21,317 nucleotides of DNA from a virus: IMG/VR virus record IMGVR_UViG_3300045970_001104, positions 1 through 21,317 of that record. One strand, written 5' to 3'. Position numbers and translations under genes: made by a program. Shown here one piece after another: positions 15,301 through 21,317 of this stretch. Each line of letters begins with the position of its first letter. Positions within the stretch are counted from its first letter, which is position 1. Under the pieces are notes generated by a model, which worked only from the letters and a program-made list of their open reading frames with translations, made no database searches and was not told the DNA's origin.

Positions 15301-17695
15301 CCCAGAGAACTGCACTTTCACGGCGTGCACCGGCTACGCAAAGGACAACACCCAGGACATCACCGGCCTTCTGTACGAGGCCTACGTCGCCAAGACGCTA
15401 CTCTCGGAGCAAGAGGAGCCCATCAAGTTCGCGATGGATGTTGTGCCAGTTATGGGTGCTGGGGTAGCTCAGTGTTACGCAGAATCCTACGCCGCTGCGA
15501 ATCCCAACTTCTCTCCGTCGAAGCCTGCCCATCTGGCTCTCCCAGGGTCTCCTCTCACGGGAGGCGACCAGTTGCTGGACGGTTGTATCGCTCGGTCACT
15601 CGACGGGACCGGCAACAGAACCAACGTCCCGATTCCTACCTCCTTCATTGGGGGCACCGTCGTCAACGCTGTTGGCTGTGCCCACACGGTCGACGCGGGA
15701 CTTGATGTGGAGATCGGTTCCATCATCATTCGGGCACGCGCCAGTACGCTCGCACAATACGCGCAGTGGCTGTCTCCTCTCGCGGCCAACGGCGGGCTGC
15801 TCGGCATTCTCTACAATGCGCCGAACGCTGGCGGTGCCCCGGCAGCATCGTCTTCGATCAGGACCAGCGGCACCGCCAACATCACTGCAACACTCAGCAG
15901 CACTACGATCTCCGTCAGCTCTGGCGACTTCCTGGGAACCTCGGTCTCCTCTGGCGCAGATGGAGAAACGAGCCCTGGGACCTACGGAGTCAACGTCTTC
16001 GTCTCTGCTGTCGGCAAGTTCACAGGCCACGCCGGGAAGGCCCTCAAGATCACCTCCGGGTCCGATGCAGGGTCCTACCGGATCGTCTCCGTCAACGGAG
16101 ACGGCTCGCAGGCAACCATTTGCAACCTCGACCAGACCGCCAAGTCATTCTCCGGTGCCGCGACCGGGCTCACTTTTGCCGTGCACGACAGCGTGACGGA
16201 AGAGGATCTCATTTGCATCCCGAGCCTTGCCGTGCCCACGTACCAGTACGTCGTGGAGCGGCTGCTCTCCACAACGACGGCTCAGGTTCGTCATACCCCT
16301 GGAGTCACCTCTACCAACCAGAATTGGCAGTGTGTGAAGCCCACTTGGAGCGTGGTGAAGAGGCTCTCCTATTCGGGTACGGCCACTCCTCCTGATGTCG
16401 CCAACAACGGCACCTTCATCAGCAACGACGGCAAGGAGAACTTTAGTCAGCGCACGCTCTTCTCCGCTCAGTACTACACATCTCACGACGTGAAGATCGT
16501 GTTCGACTTGTCCGATCTTCCTTCGGCAGCACGGACCGCTCGGTGGTGGAAGTTTGGCGCCACTGGTCGAACCTCTGGCTCTTTGGCTGCGATGACCTCG
16601 ATCGACAGCATCGAGATGTTCGACACGAGCGGGAAGAGGCTGTTCCTGACGGACTACAGCCGGGCAGACTCCGTCGACTCGCAACCGAACTTCCTTGCGG
16701 CCTGCTTCAACCGCGTGGACTTCATCCAGGCAAAGCAGAGCGCAGCTCCGCAGTACGCCTGGGCCAATGGCACGGCTGCCCTTGGTGGCACGGCGGGGGA
16801 TACCATCACTCTCACCGGTGCCAACAAGTTCCTCGGCTTCCGGGTCAGGCCGAAGGGAACCAACGGCACCTCAAATGGAACGAGCACCTTTACCGCTGGC
16901 GGTGGAGATCCTCCCTTCCTGACCTCCGACGTTGGCCGCTTCTTGGTCATCGCCAGCGGGGTGAACCTCAACGCCGTCTTCCGCATCTCCTCCTACGTCT
17001 CCGCGACGCAGGTGACTGTGACCTCTCCTGCTGGCAACGCGGCCACTGTCTCCTCCGACACGGCGGTCACCTTCTCCGTGCATGAGGGCATCAACGCCGG
17101 TGGAACTGTTCCGGACTACATCGTCCTCATGAGCGGCTCCAACCAGGTGGGGCTCACCGAGATGAGCATCCTCAGCATCTCGGACGACCTGAAGACCATC
17201 GTGGTCAACGAGAAGCAGTGGCGCAGCGCGACCGGCCAGAACTGGGAGATCCGCAGGCGCTGTGTCGAGAACCGCACGGTCACCATGGGCATCGACGCTA
17301 CCAACGTCGCACGGCTCCTCTTCACCGAGCACATGTACCCGCAGCAGTCGGGTGATGTGAGCCAGGACATCAAGGGCGTCGTGAAGTTCTGGCCTGCCGA
17401 CGTGGGAGGCACCAGCCTCACCGCAGGGGTGACCGTCGCCGGCGGCAACCACCTCCAGGCTGCTGCTTCCATCTTCACGGCCGATGATGTTGGGCGTGTC
17501 CTCCTCATCACGGGAGGCACCGCCAACAAGGGACCGTACAAGATCGCCACTCTCGTCTCCGGCACTGAAGTCACGCTGGTGAACGCTTTCACCGGCGCCA
17601 GCCCGACCTTCGCCGGTGAGGTCTCTCTCACCTACACGATCAAGGGAGAGCGCCGCCACCGCTTCAGCCGCTACACGACCGCCCTGAGGCAGTAG
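12302..17695 (+). CDS. Giant fibre-like virion protein with six diverged beta modules
   Basis: 1797 residues, ATG three bases after the preceding stop. The N-terminus (1-60) is helical, then Trp/Pro-rich (WWWNANT, LMWPWRSHP), a possible virion attachment region. Six modules of about 75-85 residues share [FL]-x-x-x-D-x-G-R-x-[IL]-x-[IL]-x-S-G-x-x-x-G-x-Y-x-I followed by V-T-L and a final strand-rich tail: residues ~169-252, 491-575, 911-994, 1224-1297, 1520-1596 and 1703-1781. The spacers hold beta-propeller-like repeats (GSDGTAYFPIYHLTD; ELWVGTNQGQFKFNPDT) and other strand-rich domains. No coiled coil, membrane segment or lysozyme motif. Size, beta content and neighbours support an adsorption fibre or baseplate appendage. 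Codon bias weakens in its middle and tightens in the last ~300 residues, suggesting mosaic origin. Its TAG overlaps the next GTG. Confidence 0.7.
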   Translation: MREILSQVRIERTGLGGVREVLEKANTVFKAELAEVTTWWWNANTSAPNLYPLMWPWRSHPALAAGAVLTSPVRHSFLGLDNTYGYPAYNIQANIATNVDIGRMRIATTTPVSVLQATIPAVFSGIGIGHAQNRTLNYNSYWGHNNMVSLTDLGVQQIGIPYLHPAAACTVTTSVGLSYITFVTSTVSLNFSGGHTHQHLTSILRIETGADRGQYFVQHLDRTNGRLYLQTMTGQPFIAQASTVGVAASLSQRPAFFNETAVMWASVGRVDVDGFFDPGESRNSLAFRVHFEKSGSPSPTNEAQRGSYWFSHRPWLWGSGGFDSAANYGSEDNGCASHRLIYPSIATEGGFHYNVSGGVTAYSICTGMGLDKVSQRLWLAHGDRYTAGAPSSIGYWNYKSPETMREVATTTGTPNDPLPTPFTLPDASTACGCEIGSDGTAYFPIYHLTDNTKNGVLAIKRDLSYTFLTGAALGTTGGYAPSGLVLDKTRFRSGTAGDAASTVAGHITSATGAFAAQDIGRCITLTGNAQDNGTYLISARNSATDVTVTTLAGGAVSFAGGSGGTYSIGDRIYLFTSTDTAWNAGKMSYLDSLSLTQRFTKTVTMTNGTTIAPYYLGSVPSACVDPLNGNVFWYSTDTAGRLNKFVVSTGLVEQRPLTDFAVQVPGSNFNPTAPTIAYSVAVNTNTYFRELWVGTNQGQFKFNPDTFSAQFSRYFGLNTTGTYAEADGKLMLDGTDASYTNIPKVRQFLFMPDGQVYCSLMEIAQQAYSHLVHLNRESDCFEVGGFHVSEMPSYWSGAPYFTSTPNMLYFMDGYGGFVWYRPERNLGATYPGLVVAHVSATHYQWVGGAWVAREVVRGSLPDATSSPGCLTKPLHTTLDDLVFGVKVKFTRQAGVGGENTDFIGRVGQLGTAKNDGATASGAGSFTGSGFSSLSFIAADKGRYYLRVESGADAGVYIISAVTNDTLLTLQKFNGVALLATATAGSLQYTIWDLGAGAAIGPENCTFTACTGYAKDNTQDITGLLYEAYVAKTLLSEQEEPIKFAMDVVPVMGAGVAQCYAESYAAANPNFSPSKPAHLALPGSPLTGGDQLLDGCIARSLDGTGNRTNVPIPTSFIGGTVVNAVGCAHTVDAGLDVEIGSIIIRARASTLAQYAQWLSPLAANGGLLGILYNAPNAGGAPAASSSIRTSGTANITATLSSTTISVSSGDFLGTSVSSGADGETSPGTYGVNVFVSAVGKFTGHAGKALKITSGSDAGSYRIVSVNGDGSQATICNLDQTAKSFSGAATGLTFAVHDSVTEEDLICIPSLAVPTYQYVVERLLSTTTAQVRHTPGVTSTNQNWQCVKPTWSVVKRLSYSGTATPPDVANNGTFISNDGKENFSQRTLFSAQYYTSHDVKIVFDLSDLPSAARTARWWKFGATGRTSGSLAAMTSIDSIEMFDTSGKRLFLTDYSRADSVDSQPNFLAACFNRVDFIQAKQSAAPQYAWANGTAALGGTAGDTITLTGANKFLGFRVRPKGTNGTSNGTSTFTAGGGDPPFLTSDVGRFLVIASGVNLNAVFRISSYVSATQVTVTSPAGNAATVSSDTAVTFSVHEGINAGGTVPDYIVLMSGSNQVGLTEMSILSISDDLKTIVVNEKQWRSATGQNWEIRRRCVENRTVTMGIDATNVARLLFTEHMYPQQSGDVSQDIKGVVKFWPADVGGTSLTAGVTVAGGNHLQAAASIFTADDVGRVLLITGGTANKGPYKIATLVSGTEVTLVNAFTGASPTFAGEVSLTYTIKGERRHRFSRYTTALRQ
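12806..13057 (+). repeat. Fibre beta module 1
   Basis: Residues ~169-252 of the giant protein. Core: LTSILRIETGADRGQYFVQHL, followed by a strand LYLQTM. It lacks the D-x-G-R start of later copies but keeps the G-A-D-x-G-x-Y pattern seen in module 3. Limits are approximate. Confidence 0.55.
13772..14026 (+). repeat. Fibre beta module 2
   Basis: Residues ~491-575. Core: FAAQDIGRCITLTGNAQDNG, then TYLISARNSATDVTVTTL and a final strand-rich tail. Aligns with modules 5 and 6 through D-[IV]-G-R and D/E-V-T-V/L. Confidence 0.65.
15032..15283 (+). repeat. Fibre beta module 3
   Basis: Residues ~911-994. Core: FIAADKGRYYLRVESGADAG, then VYIISAVTNDTLLTLQKF and SLQYTIWDLG. Confidence 0.65.
15971..16192 (+). 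repeat. Fibre beta module 4
   Basis: Residues ~1224-1297. Core: FTGHAGKALKITSGSDAGSY, then RIVSVNGDGSQATICNL and LTFAVHD. The D-x-G-R start is changed to H-A-G-K. Confidence 0.6.
16859..17089 (+). repeat. Fibre beta module 5
   Basis: Residues ~1520-1596. Core: FLTSDVGRFLVIASGVNLNA, then VFRISSYVSATQVTVTSP and VTFSVHEG. Confidence 0.65.
17408..17644 (+). repeat. Fibre beta module 6
   Basis: Residues ~1703-1781, ending 16 residues before the C-terminus. Core: FTADDVGRVLLITGGTANKG, then PYKIATLVSGTEVTLVNAF and VSLTYTIKG. Closest to module 5. Confidence 0.65.
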
Positions 17696-19839
17696 TGACC
17701 GTCTCCGCCATCAGCCAGGTGACGCAGGAGGGGTACGTCGAGTACCTCTCCTCGTTCTCCAAGAGCGGCGTGATGCATCTCGCCTGGACCACGCAAGGGT
17801 CCGGGGTAGATAGGATCCTTCAGTGGAAGCCCCACACGAGTGGGGACTTCACCGAGGTGGCTGGGGCCACTCAAGCCTCGTTCCACAACGTAGCGACGAT
17901 CTACGTTCCGTCGTCGAACGCGGTCGTCGCGGTCTTCGATGTTGGTGGAACGGACCTCTACGTGGCGCGGTTCGATGAGACTACTGGGGCCACGCTTGCA
18001 CTGCCGACCCGTCTCGGTGTTGGGATGAAGCCATCCATCCTGTACCGCGGCGGCGTGCAGGGGCCCACGCTCGAGATGGTGTACGGGAACCCGAGACTGC
18101 CACAGGTCTACCTTCGGGAGAGCTTGGATGGCGGGGTGACGTGGAGCGGGGAGCGTCCCGTTCTTTCCAACTACGTCCGCAACACCGTCGACATCGCAGC
18201 CGTTCCCTTCGATGACACGCATGTCTCCGTTCTCCAGCTCGGCAACGATGCAAGGCCGATGTTGGAGACGGGCTCGTACACCCGCACCCGGCCGGTTGCC
18301 GGGATCCTGAAGCACCCGACGCTGCCCGACCAGTTCTACGTCGTCGAAGGGAGCAATCGTGGTACTCGCCTTGGTGACTATGTACGTGGCGCCGTACTCG
18401 GTAGCAGTCTCAAGTTCCTCGACGGCGACCGGTACGGATCTGATGACGGTCTTGGCCCCCTCAGCCTGTTCAGTGGCTCTGGCCTCGTCCCGACAGTCGT
18501 CACTGCCCAAGTGGCGGGAGCAGCTCTTGGAGACGTCGTTGGGCCGGCGCAGGCAGCGGACCTTGCACTCGGCCCGACCTACCTCTACGCGGCTCTCTAC
18601 TCCGATGCAGTCGCCAACCAGGGCACGCTCTACGTTGCGCCCATCGCCGGGGGATCATCGGGGACTCCCATCACAGGCATCGCGGCAGTACACGCGGTCT
18701 CGGTGAGCAACGGCGTCCTCTTCGTGGCAACGCTCGAGGGGACGCAGGAGAAGCTCCGCATCTTCACGGAGAACGGGCTCACTCCTATCGCGCAGACCGA
18801 CCACAAGATGCCCGCAAGAGTGAATAAGCTTCTTGCGGTGATGTCTTCTCCCTCCGTCGGGTACATCTACGTCTCGATGTTGGACCGCTTCAACGTCTAC
18901 AGGGTCGAGGGCCTTACCAGCCCCATTCGCATGGTGATGACGACCCCCGTGCTGAGTCGGGGATCCTTCTTCCAAGCGAAGGTGCTCTCCACGGGAAACA
19001 TCCTCGTGGCGATGGGGGATGGTGGCATCATCGCCCTGACCCCCGAGGGCGGCGTCATCTCCGAGACCGTGCTCACCGGGAAGATGGCTTCGCCCTGGGT
19101 CGCGAGCAAGGTTTACGCCTTGAACGACATCGTGGCGCCTACGTCCGAGTCGCCTTACGCCCAGTACCGCAGGTACTTCCGCTGCTCGGTCGGGGGCACG
19201 AGCTACATCACCGAACCGCTCTGGTCACCGAGCGGGACCGTCATCGACAACACGGCGCAGTGGGTTGAGGTCGGCTCTGTCTCCGCCATCATCACGGGCC
19301 TCGAGGTCGATGAATCGAGATCTAAGATCTTCGCGGTTGGTGTTGTGGGAGGGAGCTCCGGCACATCGGGAAGGGTGTACTGCATCAGCGCCCCTGGTGT
19401 GGTCCCTGCCAACCCCATCTGGCGCGGCGTCGGCAGTGTTTGGTGGTTTGCCCGGCCTGACACGTTCTTTGAAGTGACGGCCTCTGTGACGTATCCACCA
19501 AACAGTAACCCGTTCGCGTTCGACTCTTATGGTGCCGGGATAGGCACGGAGCAGTCCGTCGAGATCCGCTCACCGGGATCCTTCTCTGGGATCCAGATGC
19601 TTGGTGGCGGCGACTGGGAAGCCACCAACGGCCTTGAGCTCCAGCTCCTGCGTCCTGATGGAGTCTGGGTCACGGTTCGGGCTTGGCCTCCCGGTTTGGT
19701 CGTGGGCCTCGGCAGTTCCGAAGTCCTCTTTACGCCCCCGTCTTGGTGGGGGCTCTACGGAGGTTCTTACTGCGCCAGGTTCCACGGGATCGGTGTTCGA
19801 TTCTCCGGCTCCGTAGATAGCCTCCGAGTCCTGTCCTGA
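17695..19839 (+). CDS. Adsorption protein with Asp box and C-terminal CBM5/12-like domain
   Basis: 714 residues from GTG 17695, which shares one base with the TAG of the fibre gene (TAGTG), so translation is probably coupled. The first ~450 residues are strand-rich with propeller-like blades (VMHLAWTTQ, NAVVAVFDVGGTDLYVARFD). Residues 143-150, SLDGGVTW, are a BNR/Asp-box as in sialidase-type propellers; only one clear copy is seen and no catalytic Arg triad was identified, so sialidase activity is not claimed. Residues ~466-527 (SPWVASKVYALNDIV...YRRYFRCSVGGTSYITEPLW...QWVEVG) match the small CBM5/12-like module frequent in phage tail proteins. The C-terminus is another beta domain. Role: host-surface binding, inferred. 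Confidence 0.7.
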   Translation: MTVSAISQVTQEGYVEYLSSFSKSGVMHLAWTTQGSGVDRILQWKPHTSGDFTEVAGATQASFHNVATIYVPSSNAVVAVFDVGGTDLYVARFDETTGATLALPTRLGVGMKPSILYRGGVQGPTLEMVYGNPRLPQVYLRESLDGGVTWSGERPVLSNYVRNTVDIAAVPFDDTHVSVLQLGNDARPMLETGSYTRTRPVAGILKHPTLPDQFYVVEGSNRGTRLGDYVRGAVLGSSLKFLDGDRYGSDDGLGPLSLFSGSGLVPTVVTAQVAGAALGDVVGPAQAADLALGPTYLYAALYSDAVANQGTLYVAPIAGGSSGTPITGIAAVHAVSVSNGVLFVATLEGTQEKLRIFTENGLTPIAQTDHKMPARVNKLLAVMSSPSVGYIYVSMLDRFNVYRVEGLTSPIRMVMTTPVLSRGSFFQAKVLSTGNILVAMGDGGIIALTPEGGVISETVLTGKMASPWVASKVYALNDIVAPTSESPYAQYRRYFRCSVGGTSYITEPLWSPSGTVIDNTAQWVEVGSVSAIITGLEVDESRSKIFAVGVVGGSSGTSGRVYCISAPGVVPANPIWRGVGSVWWFARPDTFFEVTASVTYPPNSNPFAFDSYGAGIGTEQSVEIRSPGSFSGIQMLGGGDWEATNGLELQLLRPDGVWVTVRAWPPGLVVGLGSSEVLFTPPSWWGLYGGSYCARFHGIGVRFSGSVDSLRVLS

Positions 19840-19870
19840 GCTCCTCCTATGCTCAGTCCCCCTTGCCCTC

Positions 19871-19876
19871 TATCAT
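19871..19876 (+). promoter_or_regulatory. Possible -10 element TATCAT
   Basis: TATCAT lies eight bases before ATG 19885 in the 45-base gap after the 714-residue gene. No convincing -35 hexamer is found 17 bases upstream and no ribosome binding site is obvious, so this is only a weak hint of a leaderless start like that suggested at 8240-8268. Confidence 0.2.
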
Positions 19877-19884
19877 GGTGCTGC

Positions 19885-20052
19885 ATGGCCGACGCCTACG
19901 TCACTCTCGCCTCCATCCAGCCTTCGGGCTCCACCCAGGTCGAGACCCCTCAGGAATCGAAGACGCAGGGCGGCCGCTCCATGAAGCAGGGCATCTACGC
20001 TGAGAAGCGGAAGAACGCCGTCGACAGCACATCCACGAAGCTCCCGGAGTAA
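19885..20052 (+). CDS. 55-residue hydrophilic protein of unknown function
   Basis: ATG 19885 gives MADAYVTLASIQPSGSTQVE and a polar, Gln/Ser/Lys-rich remainder ending in TKLPE. The frame is open upstream to ATG 19849, which would add 12 residues rich in Cys and Pro (MLSPPCPLSWCC) that look non-coding, so the later start is preferred. No ribosome binding site is clear. It ends three bases before the next gene. The size and polarity give no clue to function; a minor virion or regulatory peptide is possible. Confidence 0.5.
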   Translation: MADAYVTLASIQPSGSTQVETPQESKTQGGRSMKQGIYAEKRKNAVDSTSTKLPE

Positions 20053-20055
20053 GAG

Positions 20056-21000
20056 ATGGCCATCGCCTACCCGTTCACCGCTCGCTACTTCGTCCGCTTC
20101 CGCCACTCGGACACGGCCCTCACTCCGACGTTCAACTACTTCAAGAGGGCGGACACCCTCGTCGGTGTGACGTCTCCCCCCATCCTCGAGGTGGGCGGCG
20201 GGACGTACTACTTCGACTACAGCTTCACCACCTCGGCGGCGCCGGACCTCGTCTTCGAGATCGATGGCGGCTCCTCCATCCCCACGGAGGAGGTGCGCTA
20301 CATCTCCGACACCATCTCCATCAAGGACCACTTCATCGACCAGCCTACGTCCCAAGTCGTCTCCGACGTCTGGACGGACGCCGTGGTCTACGCTGCCGGC
20401 ACGAAGGGGAAGCGCGTCGCCGATGTTGGCGTGACAGGAGATGCCTACAACGCGGGTACTCTCTTCGGCGCCATCGTCAACGCCATCGAGATGATTCGAG
20501 GTGACGGCCACGGCAACACGGCAGGCAATAGCGTGAAGCAGGCCTACGACCGCATCGGGACTCCCGTCGGACTGACCATCTCGGCCGACCTCCAGACGAT
20601 CGACTCCCACATCACCACGTCGACCGGCGACACCGGAACGGCCATCACGGCTGCCGTCGTCAGCATCAAGGGAGGGGACGGCCGAGACCTCACCCAGATC
20701 TACAACTTCTCCAGTCACTTCGATGGGCAGATCGACCTCGTGCAGGCGATGGTCGCGCGGTGTCTCGGGATGCTCCACGAGAACGCGGTGCTCGACAAGT
20801 GCATCTACGACATCTCGACCAACAAGTTGAGCTCGGCCCGGCTGCGGATGTACGACAGCTCTACCAACGCCCAGGCCGCCAAGGCGTTGGGGGATGGCAC
20901 CACCTACACCACCGGCATGATCGGGCAGCACTCCATCGTCGCCGAGTACTCGGGCAGCAACATGTCCAACTACATGGTGGTGCGCGAGCTGCCGCTGTAA
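20056..21000 (+). CDS. Virion structural protein, probable fibre/baseplate-associated
   Basis: 314 residues; GGAG at 20046-20049 lies six bases before the ATG and overlaps the end of the previous gene. The N-terminal ~90 residues are beta-rich (FTARYFVRFRHSD, GGGTYYFDYSF). The middle is helical with DVWTDAVVYAAG and GTLFGAIVNAIEMIRGDG. Residues 235-247 (RCLGMLHENAVLD), followed by KLSSARLRMYDSS and a C-terminal strand (IVAEYSG, NYMVVRELPL), resemble from memory a conserved phage structural protein in which R-x-L-G-x-x-H-E-N-x-V is strongly kept. The exact role is unknown. It is followed at once by TAAGGAG and the next gene, an operon arrangement. Confidence 0.65.
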   Translation: MAIAYPFTARYFVRFRHSDTALTPTFNYFKRADTLVGVTSPPILEVGGGTYYFDYSFTTSAAPDLVFEIDGGSSIPTEEVRYISDTISIKDHFIDQPTSQVVSDVWTDAVVYAAGTKGKRVADVGVTGDAYNAGTLFGAIVNAIEMIRGDGHGNTAGNSVKQAYDRIGTPVGLTISADLQTIDSHITTSTGDTGTAITAAVVSIKGGDGRDLTQIYNFSSHFDGQIDLVQAMVARCLGMLHENAVLDKCIYDISTNKLSSARLRMYDSSTNAQAAKALGDGTTYTTGMIGQHSIVAEYSGSNMSNYMVVRELPL

Positions 21001-21009
21001 GGAGCTGCG

Positions 21010-21317
21010 ATGCTGGAGGTAACCAAGTTCTGGACTCGCTCCTTCGACCTCGACAGGGTTGATCTCTTCTGGGAGATCGCCAACGTCCCTGGTCCGCGCT
21101 CGGATGCGGATCGGCACGATGTCTTGGAGCACGAGATCTTCGTTCTTCGGGCCGGGGACAGCCCAATGGGTCCGTACGAGCAGATCGGCGGACCGCTTGT
21201 GGATCAGTACTTCTTCCGCGATGTGAAGGTGAACCTCCTTCACAAGTGGCGGCAGTACTTCTACAAGCTGCGGGTCGTGGATCGCCGGACGGGTGAGGCC
21301 AAGGAGTTCGGCCCCAC
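21010..21317 (+). CDS. Fibronectin-III-like phage structural protein, 3' end missing
   Basis: ATG 21010, with GGAG at 21001-21004 fused to the previous stop (TAAGGAG). 102 codons are present before the window ends. The sequence shows alternating strands: KFWTRSFDLDRVDLFWEIAN, then HDVLEHEIFVLRAGDSPMGP, YEQIGGPLVDQYFFRDVKV and HKWRQYFYKLRVVDRRTGE. This pattern (a strand, S-P-M-G-P-[FY]-E, then Y-x-Y-K-[LI]-x-V-x-D) fits an FnIII-type fold found in phage tail and baseplate proteins. Probably part of the same adsorption operon; complete length and C-terminal domains are unknown. Confidence 0.6.
   Translation, partial: MLEVTKFWTRSFDLDRVDLFWEIANVPGPRSDADRHDVLEHEIFVLRAGDSPMGPYEQIGGPLVDQYFFRDVKVNLLHKWRQYFYKLRVVDRRTGEAKEFGP

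Noticed and set aside
18121-18144. Sialidase activity from the Asp box in the 714-residue protein
   Set aside because: Only one clear Asp box was found and no catalytic Arg/Glu/Tyr set; Asp boxes occur in many non-enzymatic propellers.
1-21317. tRNA genes, CRISPR arrays, insertion sequences, attachment sites
   Set aside because: No cloverleaf-like sequence, regularly spaced short repeats, transposase or terminal inverted repeats were seen by eye.

Overview
The window reads as the virion-structure module of a tailed, double-stranded DNA phage (Caudoviricetes), or a prophage of one. All supported genes lie on the + strand. They are tightly packed, and many are preceded by AGGAG-type ribosome binding sites or linked by stop/start overlaps. 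The DNA is GC-rich with a strong preference for AAG, GAG, CTC, GTC and ATC codons, so the host is probably a high-GC bacterium; the host group cannot be named from this window. There is no tRNA, rRNA, CRISPR array, transposase or integrase. Terminase, portal, tail sheath/tube and tape measure were not recognised and presumably lie outside.

Layout. (1) 1-4597, prohead assembly block: the 3' part of a zinc-finger protein resembling a capsid-maturation/prohead protein, then five highly charged, helical or low-complexity proteins (1527, 2376, 2936, 3193, 4223) that look like scaffold or internal-core proteins. (2) 4653-6296, shell block: a small beta-rich protein (probable decoration protein) and the major capsid protein, closed by a strong hairpin terminator at 6329-6358. 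(3) 6384-9933, head-completion and accessory block: two small virion proteins, a helical probable connector, a DUF5661-like protein, two small proteins, and a 407-residue Lys- and Gly-zipper-rich protein that may be an internal or ejected protein. A promoter-like sequence lies just before 8276. (4) 9957-21317, adsorption block: a LamG-type lectin protein, a small virion protein, a 1797-residue fibre-like protein with six diverged copies of one beta module, a 714-residue protein with a sialidase-type Asp box and a CBM5/12-like domain, a 55-residue protein, a 314-residue virion protein and the start of a fibronectin-III-like protein.

The most unusual signal is a set of short protein motifs shared by otherwise unrelated neighbouring genes. 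F-x-D-E-L-x-K-I-A occurs in three small proteins (2936, 7727, 8276). E-K-[K/T/R]-A occurs in seven proteins (1527, 2376, 3193, 4223, 7727 and 8710, twice in most of them), often directly before a helix of the type F-[DE]-T-L-A-x-x-R-A-x-E-I-L. The motifs were not seen in the major capsid, decoration or adsorption proteins. I infer a common address or processing tag for proteins packed in the prohead; this is a hypothesis and the sequence alone cannot prove it.
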